The translations under genes were made by a program, and so were the position numbers. A DNA stretch of 64,000 bases from Alkalilimnicola sp. S0819. Its GTDB lineage: Bacteria > Pseudomonadota > Gammaproteobacteria > Nitrococcales > WHIW01. The stretch covers positions 99,335-163,334 of the forward strand of contig NZ_WHIW01000001.1 of NCBI RefSeq assembly GCF_009295635.1. The letters run 5' to 3'. Each line of letters starts with the position of its first letter. Position 1 is the first letter of the stretch. Positions 8,483 through 16,069 of the stretch are shown piece after piece. A model generated the notes under the pieces. It ran no database searches. It was given only the letters and a program-made list of their open reading frames with translations, and was not told the origin of the DNA.

Positions 8483-9843
8483 AGTTGGCGATTTTGGGTG
8501 GTGACCCCGTTCGCAGGAAGGATTTTCCCAATCGGGTCTCCATGGGACCGGAAGAGAAGGCGGCAGCCCTCAGGGTGCTGGATTCCGATGTGCTGTCGGG
8601 CTTCGTTGGCGCCGCCGGCGAGTTCTTCAACGGCGCCAAGGAAGTGCGCGACCTGGAGTCGGCCTGGGCGAGCCGATACGGGTTCAAGCACGCTATCAGC
8701 GTGAACTCCTGGACCGCTGGTCTGCAGGTGGCTGCTGGCGCGATCGGGATCGAACCGGGCGATGAAGTCATTTGCCCGCCCTACACCATGTCCGCCACCT
8801 CGACCGCCATGCTGTTCTATGGCGGCATACCCATATTCGCGGACATAGACCCGACCCGCTACAGCCTGGACCCCGCCTCGATCGAAGCACGCATCACGCC
8901 CAGAACGCGCGCTATCGTGGTGGTGCACTTGTTCGGCTATCCGGCCGACATGGATTCGATCATGGCGATCGCCAGAAAACATCGGTTAAAGGTCATTGAG
9001 GACGCGGCCCAGGCCCCGGGCGTGCTGTACCGTGGCCAGCCTGTCGGCGCGATCGGCGACATAGGCGGATTCAGCCTGAACTTTCACAAGCATATCCACA
9101 CCGGTGAAGGTGGCTTGCTGGTAACGAACGATGATCAGCTGGCTTTGCGTTCCCAGCTGATTCGAAATCACGGTGAGAATGCGACCGAAGCCTATGGCGT
9201 GGAAGATATCTCCAACACCATAGGAAGCAATTATCGATTTACCGAGCTGCAGGCGGCGATCGCCTCCGAGCAGTTCAAGAAGCTGCCGGCCATGCTGGAG
9301 CATCGCAAGCAGCTCGGTCTATATCTGGATCAACGGCTGGAGTCGCTGCCGGGTCTGACGATACAAAAGCTCGAGCCCGGGAGCACACACGCTTATTACA
9401 TGTACCCGCTGCGCTACGATGAGAACGTCTTGGGCGTGCCGCGCAGCGTATTCCTGAGGGCCGTGCTGGCCGAGTTGCCGCGGCCGCGCTATTGGGATAC
9501 CACGCCCCTGGCCGAGGGATACGTCAAGCCGCTGTATCTGAACCCCGTCTACCAGCAGCGGATTGCCATCGGTCGAAAGGGCTTTCCGTTCAACATGAAC
9601 CCGGACGTTGCCTACGAGTATCCGAAGGGGCTGTGCCCGGTGGTGGAGCGCTTGTACGAAAAGGAATTGCTGCTGTCCCCGTTGGTTCGGGAAGGCATGA
9701 GCAAGTCCGATGTGGCGGATTTCGCCGACGCCATCGAGAAAGTGGTCAGCAACATTGGCGAGTTGAGGGACGCAAAACTGGAGGCGGGAACCGGCGTCTA
9801 TGACGCGGTGAAAGCCATAGATGATTACGTGAAGCCGGAGTGA
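8479..9843 (+). CDS. DegT/DnrJ/EryC1-family aminotransferase, long form
   Basis: 454 residues, longer than the usual 370-400 of the family. The start, MKLAILGGDPVRRKDFP, resembles the StsC/AHBA-synthase branch. NSWTAGLQVAAGAIGIEPGD gives the PLP phosphate site. VIEDAAQAPG holds the ring-contact Asp at about 175, and K204 in SLNFHKHIHTGEGG is the Schiff-base lysine, so the enzyme should be a true aminotransferase. The extra length lies in the C-terminal half (PRPRYWDTTPLAEGYVKPLYLNP onwards), which may shape an unusual substrate pocket. Its ATG overlaps the stop of the oxidoreductase gene (ATGA) and its stop overlaps the GTG of the next gene (GTGA), indicating a co-translated trio. It is distinct from the LegC-type enzyme at 1594-2748. 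Confidence 0.78.
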   Translation: MKLAILGGDPVRRKDFPNRVSMGPEEKAAALRVLDSDVLSGFVGAAGEFFNGAKEVRDLESAWASRYGFKHAISVNSWTAGLQVAAGAIGIEPGDEVICPPYTMSATSTAMLFYGGIPIFADIDPTRYSLDPASIEARITPRTRAIVVVHLFGYPADMDSIMAIARKHRLKVIEDAAQAPGVLYRGQPVGAIGDIGGFSLNFHKHIHTGEGGLLVTNDDQLALRSQLIRNHGENATEAYGVEDISNTIGSNYRFTELQAAIASEQFKKLPAMLEHRKQLGLYLDQRLESLPGLTIQKLEPGSTHAYYMYPLRYDENVLGVPRSVFLRAVLAELPRPRYWDTTPLAEGYVKPLYLNPVYQQRIAIGRKGFPFNMNPDVAYEYPKGLCPVVERLYEKELLLSPLVREGMSKSDVADFADAIEKVVSNIGELRDAKLEAGTGVYDAVKAIDDYVKPE

Positions 9844-10829
9844 GCGACTGGATAGCCAATCGACGCGTGCTGGCGGCTTTTGGTGACCCCGCCGGCGCCA
9901 AGGCGGTGCTGGCCTATCTGAGTGCCTACGGGCGGGCTGCGGCAACGATCACGGCCGTGTCGGATCGCAAGCACGGCTTCTACGAGGATTTCGACTGCAA
10001 GGTGCAGCCCTGGCCGGCCCGGGCTGCCCAGGACTGGTTGAAGGACAAGGATATTCTTCTCACCGGGACGTCGGTGCCCACGGGGCTGGAGCTCGAGCTG
10101 ATCGAGTCCGCGGCGAGAGTCGAAGTGCCGTCGATCTCCTTCGTCGATCATTGGACGAACATGGCGGCTCGCTTTCAAAGCGGTGCGCGACGAATTCTTC
10201 CTGACCGAATCGCCGTGATCGATGAGCAGGCCGGCCGGGTCGCGCATCGGGAAGGCTTGCCGGCTGAGCGCGTGTGTGTTGTCGGCAACCCCTACCACGA
10301 GTATCTGCGGGCCTGGCGTCCCAAGGTCGCTATGGAGGGTTTTCTTGCCTCCATCGGGGTCGATCCGGCCGTGCCGTATCTGCTCTATGCGCCAGAGCCG
10401 CTCTCCAGCTTCAACCTGGATAAGACCTACGGATTCGATGAGCTCGACGGCTTGCGGCTTTTGATCAAGGCCAGGCGAGCGCGAGGCAGGGGTGACGTTG
10501 CCATTGTGGTCAAAGGACATCCCAATCAGCATCATGCGCTCTTTGAGCGTGAGCTGGCCGCCACGGCTGAGCAAAACCTGGTTTATGTCCGAGAAGCCGA
10601 CTTCAACCTGTTGGCCCATGGGGCGGCGGCGGTAATCGGTTTCTTTTCAAACTCGATGATCGAGGCCCGTTTGCTGGGCAGGCCGGTAATACGCCTGCTG
10701 AGCTTGTTGCGCGCGGGTGCGGCCGATCCTCTTGCTGGCTGGCGGGAAGGGGGGTGGACCGAGGTGTACACGGACCATGAACTGGTCGATGCGTTGGCTG
10801 CCGCGTTGGATGACATACGGAAGAATTAG
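9840..10829 (+). CDS. Unrecognised GT-B-like polysaccharide locus protein
   Basis: 329 residues starting at a GTG that overlaps the upstream stop (GTGA). I do not recognise the family. The layout suggests two Rossmann-like halves as in GT-B enzymes and hydrolysing 2-epimerases. The N-terminal half has VLAAFGDPAGAKAVLAYL, DILLTGTSVPTGLELELIE and ISFVDHWTNMAARF. A linker RVCVVGNPYHEYL follows, then a C-terminal half with YLLYAPEPLSS, IVVKGHPNQHH and VIGFFSNSMIEARLLGRPVI. The last two resemble nucleotide-sugar binding loops. It lacks the GDRxE and HGG motifs of NeuC/LegG. It may be a glycosyltransferase or a very divergent epimerase. There is no signal peptide and no membrane segment, so it should be cytoplasmic. 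Confidence 0.6.
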   Translation: MSDWIANRRVLAAFGDPAGAKAVLAYLSAYGRAAATITAVSDRKHGFYEDFDCKVQPWPARAAQDWLKDKDILLTGTSVPTGLELELIESAARVEVPSISFVDHWTNMAARFQSGARRILPDRIAVIDEQAGRVAHREGLPAERVCVVGNPYHEYLRAWRPKVAMEGFLASIGVDPAVPYLLYAPEPLSSFNLDKTYGFDELDGLRLLIKARRARGRGDVAIVVKGHPNQHHALFERELAATAEQNLVYVREADFNLLAHGAAAVIGFFSNSMIEARLLGRPVIRLLSLLRAGAADPLAGWREGGWTEVYTDHELVDALAAALDDIRKN

Positions 10830-10838
10830 AGGGTACCG

Positions 10839-11387
10839 ATGGAGCAGCTGTTAAGTGACGAAAGGGTGGTTCTGCGACCGCTGACGATAGCCGATATCGA
10901 CGGGAACTATCTGAATTGGTTCAACGATCCCCAGGTGGTGCGCCACAACTCGCATGGGCGCTGGCCGATGACGCGGGAAAAGCTGGAGGCTTACGTCGCC
11001 GGCCTTGCCAACGACAGCTCCATCATGGTGTTCGCCGTGGAGTGCCGTGAGGCCTCGGTGCACGTCGGCAACATCAGCCTGCAGAACCTGAACTGGGTGG
11101 ACCGGAACGCGGAAGTGGCTTTTGTCCTGGGTGAGACAGGGTTTCGCGGGAAGGGGCTGATGCACAGCGCCGGAAGGCTGCTCATAAGCCATGCTTTCAA
11201 TACCTTGAATCTACACCGGGTATATTGCGGCACCCTGGATTCCAACCTTGCGATGAAGCGGCTTGCAGAAAAGCTGGGCATGAAGGAAGAGGGGCGGCGA
11301 GTGGAAGCCCTGTTCAAGGACGGCGCCTACGTGGACATCATCGAGTATGGATTGCTGCGGCGAAACTGGCTGGAGGCGAACCGCTGA
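10839..11387 (+). CDS. GNAT-family N-acetyltransferase (RimJ/RimL-like)
   Basis: 182 residues with the GNAT fold order: VVLRPLTIADIDGNYLNWFND at the N terminus, IMVFAVECREASVHVGNISLQNLNWVDRNAEVAFVLG, then the acetyl-CoA loop GETGFRGKGLMHSAGRLL (R/Q-x-x-G-x-G/A type) at about 97-114. NLHRVYCGTLDSNLAMKRLAEKLGMKEEGR at 126-156 completes it. Sugar N-acetyltransferases such as PseH share this architecture. The locus already has a hexapeptide acetyltransferase for legionaminate, so this one probably acylates a second amino sugar, perhaps the product of the 7532-9843 pair. AGAGGGT precedes the ATG. Confidence 0.75.
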   Translation: MEQLLSDERVVLRPLTIADIDGNYLNWFNDPQVVRHNSHGRWPMTREKLEAYVAGLANDSSIMVFAVECREASVHVGNISLQNLNWVDRNAEVAFVLGETGFRGKGLMHSAGRLLISHAFNTLNLHRVYCGTLDSNLAMKRLAEKLGMKEEGRRVEALFKDGAYVDIIEYGLLRRNWLEANR

Positions 11388-11409
11388 TGTTCTCAAGCGA
11401 GCAGGCCCG

Positions 11410-12765
11410 ATGAAAATTCTCTGTCATGTAGCACCTTGGTGTGCGGAGCAGTTCAAGGTCATTGCCGAAGCCGTGTCGCCGGACGCGGATATCCAGTTCA
11501 TCAGCGGCTTTCGCCAACTGGATCGAACCGGATTGGTCGAGACCTATTATCGCAATGTCGCCGCGGATCGCGGGGATGACCCTGACGAACGGGACGAGGA
11601 GACCATTCTCCGCTGCCGGCTGTTGCGGTCGTTGCCCGCGGAGCAGGCCAGGCGGCATTGTTCTGCCATGCGAGGGGCGATTCGAGAGGTCCTGCTCCGG
11701 GAAAAGCCGGACTTGATCATATGCGAGTCGATCGACCAGTTCCTGCACGATATCCTTTTTCAGGAAGCGGACAGGCAAGGTGTGCTCGCGGTCGGATTGA
11801 TCAGAACGTTCGTCAACAATTATTTTCGATTCAGCGCACGGGGCGAATTCCAGGTGGTCCGGTCGCCGGAGGAGGCGGAGATAGATGAGGTTCTGTCCCT
11901 GTTGACCGACGCCCGCTATATACCGAAGAACCTGGTGCCGCTGAAGGCGTCGCTGACGAAGACGTACTTTCGGATATACCTGTCCAATCACTTGAGGGTT
12001 CTGTACTTTGGGCTCAAGCGGCTGCTGACGGGGCAGAGATACAATTATCATTATTGGTCTTCCTACAAGACAACACGCGAGCTCTATGCTCATCTGATTC
12101 CGAAACGATCATTCGGTGATGAGGATTGGCGGGAGAGACTGCGGCGCAGCAGCAAACCGGTGCTTTTCATCCCGCTGCAACACTTTCCGGAAGCCACGGT
12201 CGATTACTGGGCGGAAGACACCGCCATGGTGGATTATCCGCGTCGTCTGCTGGAGTTCATGGAGCGGCTTGCGGGGGCGTTTACCCTGCTTGTCAAAGAG
12301 CATCCGGGGGTTTGGGGTTACCGCAAGCCGGCCTTCTATCGGCAACTGGAGGCGGTGAGCGGTGATGTGATCTGCGCGCCTACCCCTACCAAGGGGCAAG
12401 AATGCATAGAGCTTTCGAGCGCCGTGTTGGTATGGACGGGCTCCGTCGGCTTCGAGGCGGCCTTGCGCGGAAAGCCCGTATTGACGACCTGCACCCCTTA
12501 CTATGCGACCGGGCCCAGGTTCCAAAAGATCACGTTGCAGACGCCGCTGGCCGATATCCTGCAATTCGTCCGCCAGACCGAGGCGAACCCCATAACGGCA
12601 GCCGAGCAGCGTGATCTGATTCGGCATTTGTTGTCCGGCATATTGCCCGGGCAGTTCAAGAACGATGGCAGCTTTGATGCTGGCCGGGCAGACGACATCG
12701 CGCAGGCCAGACGGGTCGGCGCCTGGATACAAACCTGCCTGGTCGCGCCGCCGGACGCCCCGTGA
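11410..12765 (+). CDS. Capsule synthesis KpsS-like protein, candidate nonulosonate transferase
   Basis: About 451 residues from the ATG at 11410 (MKILCHVAPWCAEQF); the frame is open to 11347 but that stretch overlaps the acetyltransferase gene. The C-terminal half has VLFIPLQHFPEATVDYW, LLVKEHPGVWGYR, then VLVWTGSVGFEAALRGKPVL. This order (QxxPE, KEHP, then TGSVGxEAxxxGKPV) resembles the CMP-Kdo-using KpsS/KpsC capsule transferases and related proteins. Because CMP-legionaminate is also a CMP-nonulosonate, it is a reasonable candidate for the transferase that uses it; this is inference. It is cytoplasmic with no signal peptide. Residues 190-250 contain aromatic and basic patches (RYNYHYWSSYK) that could touch the membrane. 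Confidence 0.6.
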   Translation: MKILCHVAPWCAEQFKVIAEAVSPDADIQFISGFRQLDRTGLVETYYRNVAADRGDDPDERDEETILRCRLLRSLPAEQARRHCSAMRGAIREVLLREKPDLIICESIDQFLHDILFQEADRQGVLAVGLIRTFVNNYFRFSARGEFQVVRSPEEAEIDEVLSLLTDARYIPKNLVPLKASLTKTYFRIYLSNHLRVLYFGLKRLLTGQRYNYHYWSSYKTTRELYAHLIPKRSFGDEDWRERLRRSSKPVLFIPLQHFPEATVDYWAEDTAMVDYPRRLLEFMERLAGAFTLLVKEHPGVWGYRKPAFYRQLEAVSGDVICAPTPTKGQECIELSSAVLVWTGSVGFEAALRGKPVLTTCTPYYATGPRFQKITLQTPLADILQFVRQTEANPITAAEQRDLIRHLLSGILPGQFKNDGSFDAGRADDIAQARRVGAWIQTCLVAPPDAP

Positions 12766-12862
12766 TGGCCGTCAAGGGCGAGCCTGTCGGTGCATGGCGT
12801 CCGCATGAGCCGGCAGGGGGCGTTGCGTACCTGATGATCCGAGCGGCGAAGGTGGCCTGCTG

Positions 12863-14119
12863 ATGCGGCGTCGCTGGAGCGTTCTGGTCTATTTTCTGCT
12901 CATGGGGTGCGGCGCTCTGTTGGGCGTCGGCAAGTATGCGCTTTTTGCCAGTCGCCTCAGCCCGGAAGAGTTCGGCCTGTACAGCTTGGTGCTGACCACC
13001 TACGTGTTCATCATGTATGCCGGCGGGCTCGGGCTGAATGAAGGTTTGGTGAAACTCGGCGGACTGGCCTACGGGCGGGGTGAGGTGGAGCAGACTCGCC
13101 GGCTGCGGAACCTGTCCATGCTGTATGGGGGGCTTGCCACCGCGGTGGTCGGCACAGCGTTCCTCCTCGTGGTGCTGCTGCTTCCCGCGGATATGAAGGT
13201 CCCGCTGGTGCTGGCGCTCGCGCCGGCGCTTGCGTTGGTTGCCTTCGAATTCAACCTGCTTGACGGCTATTTCCGAATTTCCCAGCGTTATCTCGCATTC
13301 GCCTCCATGCTGGTCCTGAAGTCAGCGGTAGTGCTTGGCCTGGGCGCGATGTTCTCCACGGCCTTTGGCGCGCTAGGCGTGCTTTCTGCCGAGATCGCGG
13401 GGTTCCTGCTGATTTTTGTTGTTTTCCTGGCTGTAGCCGGCGGCCCGAAGCCGTCTCGCACGGCTGGCGCGCGCGCGATGCTGGCGGCTTCTGTAAAGAG
13501 TGGCTTTCCACTGATGGCGGCGATGTTTATCCGGACTCTGTCGATTGCGCTCGATCGCTGGGTGATTGCTGCCGCGCTTGGCGTGGCGGCGCTGGGGAAA
13601 TATTCCTTTGCGATGATTCTCTATTTGGTGGCCGTGATGTTGGTCGGCTTCATCACCAATATCACAGGGCCTCGCTGGTTGGCCGGTTTTGGCGCATCCG
13701 CCGACGTCCTTCAGTTGTTGCGGCGCGTGAACCTGACGGCGGGCTTGTTGGTCGTGATGGGCTTGAGCATCGGCGGGGTAGCTTATGCCTGGGGGTTCGA
13801 GTTGTTGAACGCGTTCTATCCCGCGTATACCGATGCCGAGACGCTGTGGGTGGTCCTTTGGGTGGCTGTCGGCACCTTGGTGACGGTGATCTCCAGCTTG
13901 TATGACTGGTTCTTCATGGCTGTCTCGAAGGAGCGTCTGGTTTTTTACGCGTCTGTCTTTTCGCTTGTCGCCGCCTGTGCTGCGCTCCTCGTTCTATACG
14001 TGCAAGGCTACAGTCTCGTGCATTACGCCTTTGCATTTGCGGCGGTCCGATGTGGCGGCGCCATTCTGTATGGGCTGCTGATCCAGCGGCTTCATGCCGA
14101 GGCGTGTGCCGAGTACTAG
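12863..14119 (+). CDS. wzx: O-unit flippase (Wzx)
   Basis: 418 residues and almost entirely hydrophobic, with about 12 predicted membrane helices and short basic loops. The start, SVLVYFLLMGCGALLGVGKYALFASRLSPEEFGLYSL, matches the first helices of the MVF/polysaccharide transporter family: a kinked helix, then SPEEFGLYSL, a recurrent Wzx motif. It would flip the Und-PP-linked repeat unit across the inner membrane. It is followed by an inverted wzy gene only 48 bases downstream. The 97 bases before it (12766-12862) contain no recognisable gene. Wzx proteins are poorly conserved, so the identity rests on topology and context. Confidence 0.8.
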   Translation: MRRRWSVLVYFLLMGCGALLGVGKYALFASRLSPEEFGLYSLVLTTYVFIMYAGGLGLNEGLVKLGGLAYGRGEVEQTRRLRNLSMLYGGLATAVVGTAFLLVVLLLPADMKVPLVLALAPALALVAFEFNLLDGYFRISQRYLAFASMLVLKSAVVLGLGAMFSTAFGALGVLSAEIAGFLLIFVVFLAVAGGPKPSRTAGARAMLAASVKSGFPLMAAMFIRTLSIALDRWVIAAALGVAALGKYSFAMILYLVAVMLVGFITNITGPRWLAGFGASADVLQLLRRVNLTAGLLVVMGLSIGGVAYAWGFELLNAFYPAYTDAETLWVVLWVAVGTLVTVISSLYDWFFMAVSKERLVFYASVFSLVAACAALLVLYVQGYSLVHYAFAFAAVRCGGAILYGLLIQRLHAEACAEY

Positions 14120-14167
14120 CCGGCACACGCCCCGGCCTGCCGGGCTGTTTGCGGGCAGCGCCGATGC

Positions 14168-15415
14168 CTACTTCCCGGCAGCGCCATACACCTCGCCATC
14201 CGTTCTGGATGTGTCCGGTTCGGCGCTGGAGTACAGGGCGGGCCTGTCTGCCATCCTGTTCAATCGCAGACAACAGCCGATCAGAAACCACAAAAAGGAA
14301 TTGGTCATCAGTACCGCGCCGAACATCGATAGGGCGATGATGCCGCAGAGCCAGTAGGCAAAATAGCGCTGCTCTCTGAGCAAGCCGCCGGGCCGGCTGC
14401 GCCAAACCAGCAGGGTCGCGTTGTAGAGCAATATCGAGTACACGGCGATGGGCGCGAGGATGCCGCCTATCCAGATGTAGCTGATTACCCCGAAGTGTGT
14501 GTAGTGCCTGAAAAAGTGCTCGTAGCCTGCAAGGTCGGGGTAGGGCAGGTATTGGGCGCCGAAGCCGGTGCCGAGCAGCCAGTGATCCGCGCGCGTGGCG
14601 ATATGCGACAGCGCGGCGACGGCTTCGCTCCAGCGCATTCCACTCGCTGCATCCCAATTGCCCGCCTGGAGAGCGGCGATCGACCGCTCAATGCGGATCA
14701 GGCCGCCTTGCAGCATGTCTTGCGCTCCAAACCACAGCAGCACGAGAGCCGCCGGTGCGAGCACGAGCAGCCTTGCCCTGGTGCCGCCCCGTACCATCAG
14801 GAAGAGGAGGGGAAGGTAAATGGCCATGGCTGCCAGTACGCTTCGTTTGCCGGCGAGGGCACTCATCAGGAATGAGGTGATGAAGTATGCGCCGCCCAAG
14901 GCCTTTTGAAGCAAATAAGGGCCGGAGAAGAAAAAGTTCCACAAGCCAATGGCGTCATAGGAGGCTACGCCGGCAATCAGCAGGACGTTGAACAGCAAGA
15001 CGACCACCAGGCCGACATAGAACGCCCCCCGCATCAGCACATCAAGGCGACGTTTCAGCGCGGCGTTGGCCTGGAGATCCGCTACAAAGTGCCAGCCATA
15101 CCAGCACAGGACAAAGGGCATGACCACATAGTAGCAATGGGAGATGAAGGCAGAGTTGAATGTCCCCTGGCCCAGCCCCTTCGCTGCCCCGACGATGAAG
15201 ATGATGAAGAACACCAGGAACAAGGGGTGTGCCGGGATGCCGCGGGATTTGCTGAGGACATGGTAAGCCGCGACGAGAAACGCGGCCAGGTAGCCAAATC
15301 TCGGGAAGTAGTTGCTGTCAAGTCCCGCCCCAAAGCCAAAGTCAAGCAAGGCCAGGATGGGCAGCGCTGTCAATTCAAGGGCCCACAGCAGCAGGAAGAT
15401 CTTGTGGTCTCGCAT
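14168..15415 (-). CDS. wzy: O-antigen polymerase (Wzy), opposite strand to the rest of the locus
   Basis: 415 residues with about 10-12 predicted membrane helices and a large periplasmic loop (about 240-300) containing GMRWSEAVAALSHIATRADHWLLGTGFGAQY, then HFFRHYTHFGVISYIWIGG. The pattern of R-x-x-x-W...GxGxG followed by HxxF/Y is typical of the Wzy_C/WaaL fold, in which periplasmic arginines act in polymerisation. Sequence identity within Wzy is low, so the call depends on topology, this loop and the presence of wzx and wzz. WaaL ligase is the main alternative, but a ligase would usually sit in a core-sugar locus. It is the only gene of the polysaccharide block on the minus strand and converges with wzx, so it needs its own promoter in the 15416-16069 gap. 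Confidence 0.72.
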   Translation of the reverse strand: MRDHKIFLLLWALELTALPILALLDFGFGAGLDSNYFPRFGYLAAFLVAAYHVLSKSRGIPAHPLFLVFFIIFIVGAAKGLGQGTFNSAFISHCYYVVMPFVLCWYGWHFVADLQANAALKRRLDVLMRGAFYVGLVVVLLFNVLLIAGVASYDAIGLWNFFFSGPYLLQKALGGAYFITSFLMSALAGKRSVLAAMAIYLPLLFLMVRGGTRARLLVLAPAALVLLWFGAQDMLQGGLIRIERSIAALQAGNWDAASGMRWSEAVAALSHIATRADHWLLGTGFGAQYLPYPDLAGYEHFFRHYTHFGVISYIWIGGILAPIAVYSILLYNATLLVWRSRPGGLLREQRYFAYWLCGIIALSMFGAVLMTNSFLWFLIGCCLRLNRMADRPALYSSAEPDTSRTDGEVYGAAGK

Positions 15416-16069
15416 GTTCGTCTCGAGTGCGCTTGCCGCATTCAGGGGGCTGTTGGATCCGTGGATCGATAGGCGGGCTTGATGCCAGCACCAGAGCGGT
15501 CCGCGCCTTTATGTGCCAAGGAAAGCAGTCATGTTCCGGATCGTTTCAGGGTGTGCAGAGCATTGCCCGCAGCCGTCTTGTGTACACCTGAAAGGCGCGT
15601 GCTGGTTCATGCCGAGCTGCGTTGTCGATTGCCTGGATCGTTGCTCCCACCGAGGCTGACCCCGAGGACATTCGGAGCATGCTCGCCGTGTGCCTGCGCT
15701 TGTTATGCGGGCGGCGGCCTCGCTCGACGCCGGAGACCGCGTAGTGTGCCTGAGTCGGCCTCGGAGGCATATAGCCCAGCGACGGTATTCGCCTTGGCAC
15801 CCGGCATTCCCCCGGCCGTCCCGCTCATGGCGATAGCAGGCATGGGGACGGCCGGTGGCCGCGGTCGTGGAGTGCTTGGCAACCGTCAGCAACAGAGCCG
15901 TTTGGTGTTTGCCCGTGGTCGCCGACTCGTGTAGAAATGCCACTGGTTCGACGACAAGCTGACCGGCCTCGCCTGCGTCCCGTGCTGTCGATGCACACGG
16001 GCGTGCGTCGCGGGATCTCCGCCGAGGGCGCGATCAGCGATCTCCAAGGCAAGCGACGACATAAATCAC
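15416..16069. other. 654-base stretch without a convincing gene, between divergent wzy and wbpG
   Basis: This is the longest gene-free stretch in the polysaccharide locus. Open frames exist on both strands (for example 15479-15934 plus, 15509-15943 minus), but their translations are rich in R, P, A and C without any fold pattern, so they look like chance. I see no tRNA, terminator or clear insertion sequence end. Because wzy and wbpG diverge from it, it must hold promoters for both unless wzy is read from elsewhere; none could be assigned confidently. It may be debris left by recombination that joined two polysaccharide modules. Confidence 0.5.

Noticed and set aside
7532-11387. Naming the genes wbpB, wbpE and wbpD directly
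   Set aside because: Only the order of activities matches. The DegT protein is a longer StsC-like form, the acetyltransferase is GNAT rather than hexapeptide, and no UDP-GlcNAcA source is seen.
15479-15943. Possible genes in the wzy-wbpG spacer (plus 15479-15934, minus 15509-15943)
   Set aside because: Both translations are low-complexity, R/P/A/C-rich, overlap each other and show no family pattern. I also looked for a decayed transposase and could not find one.
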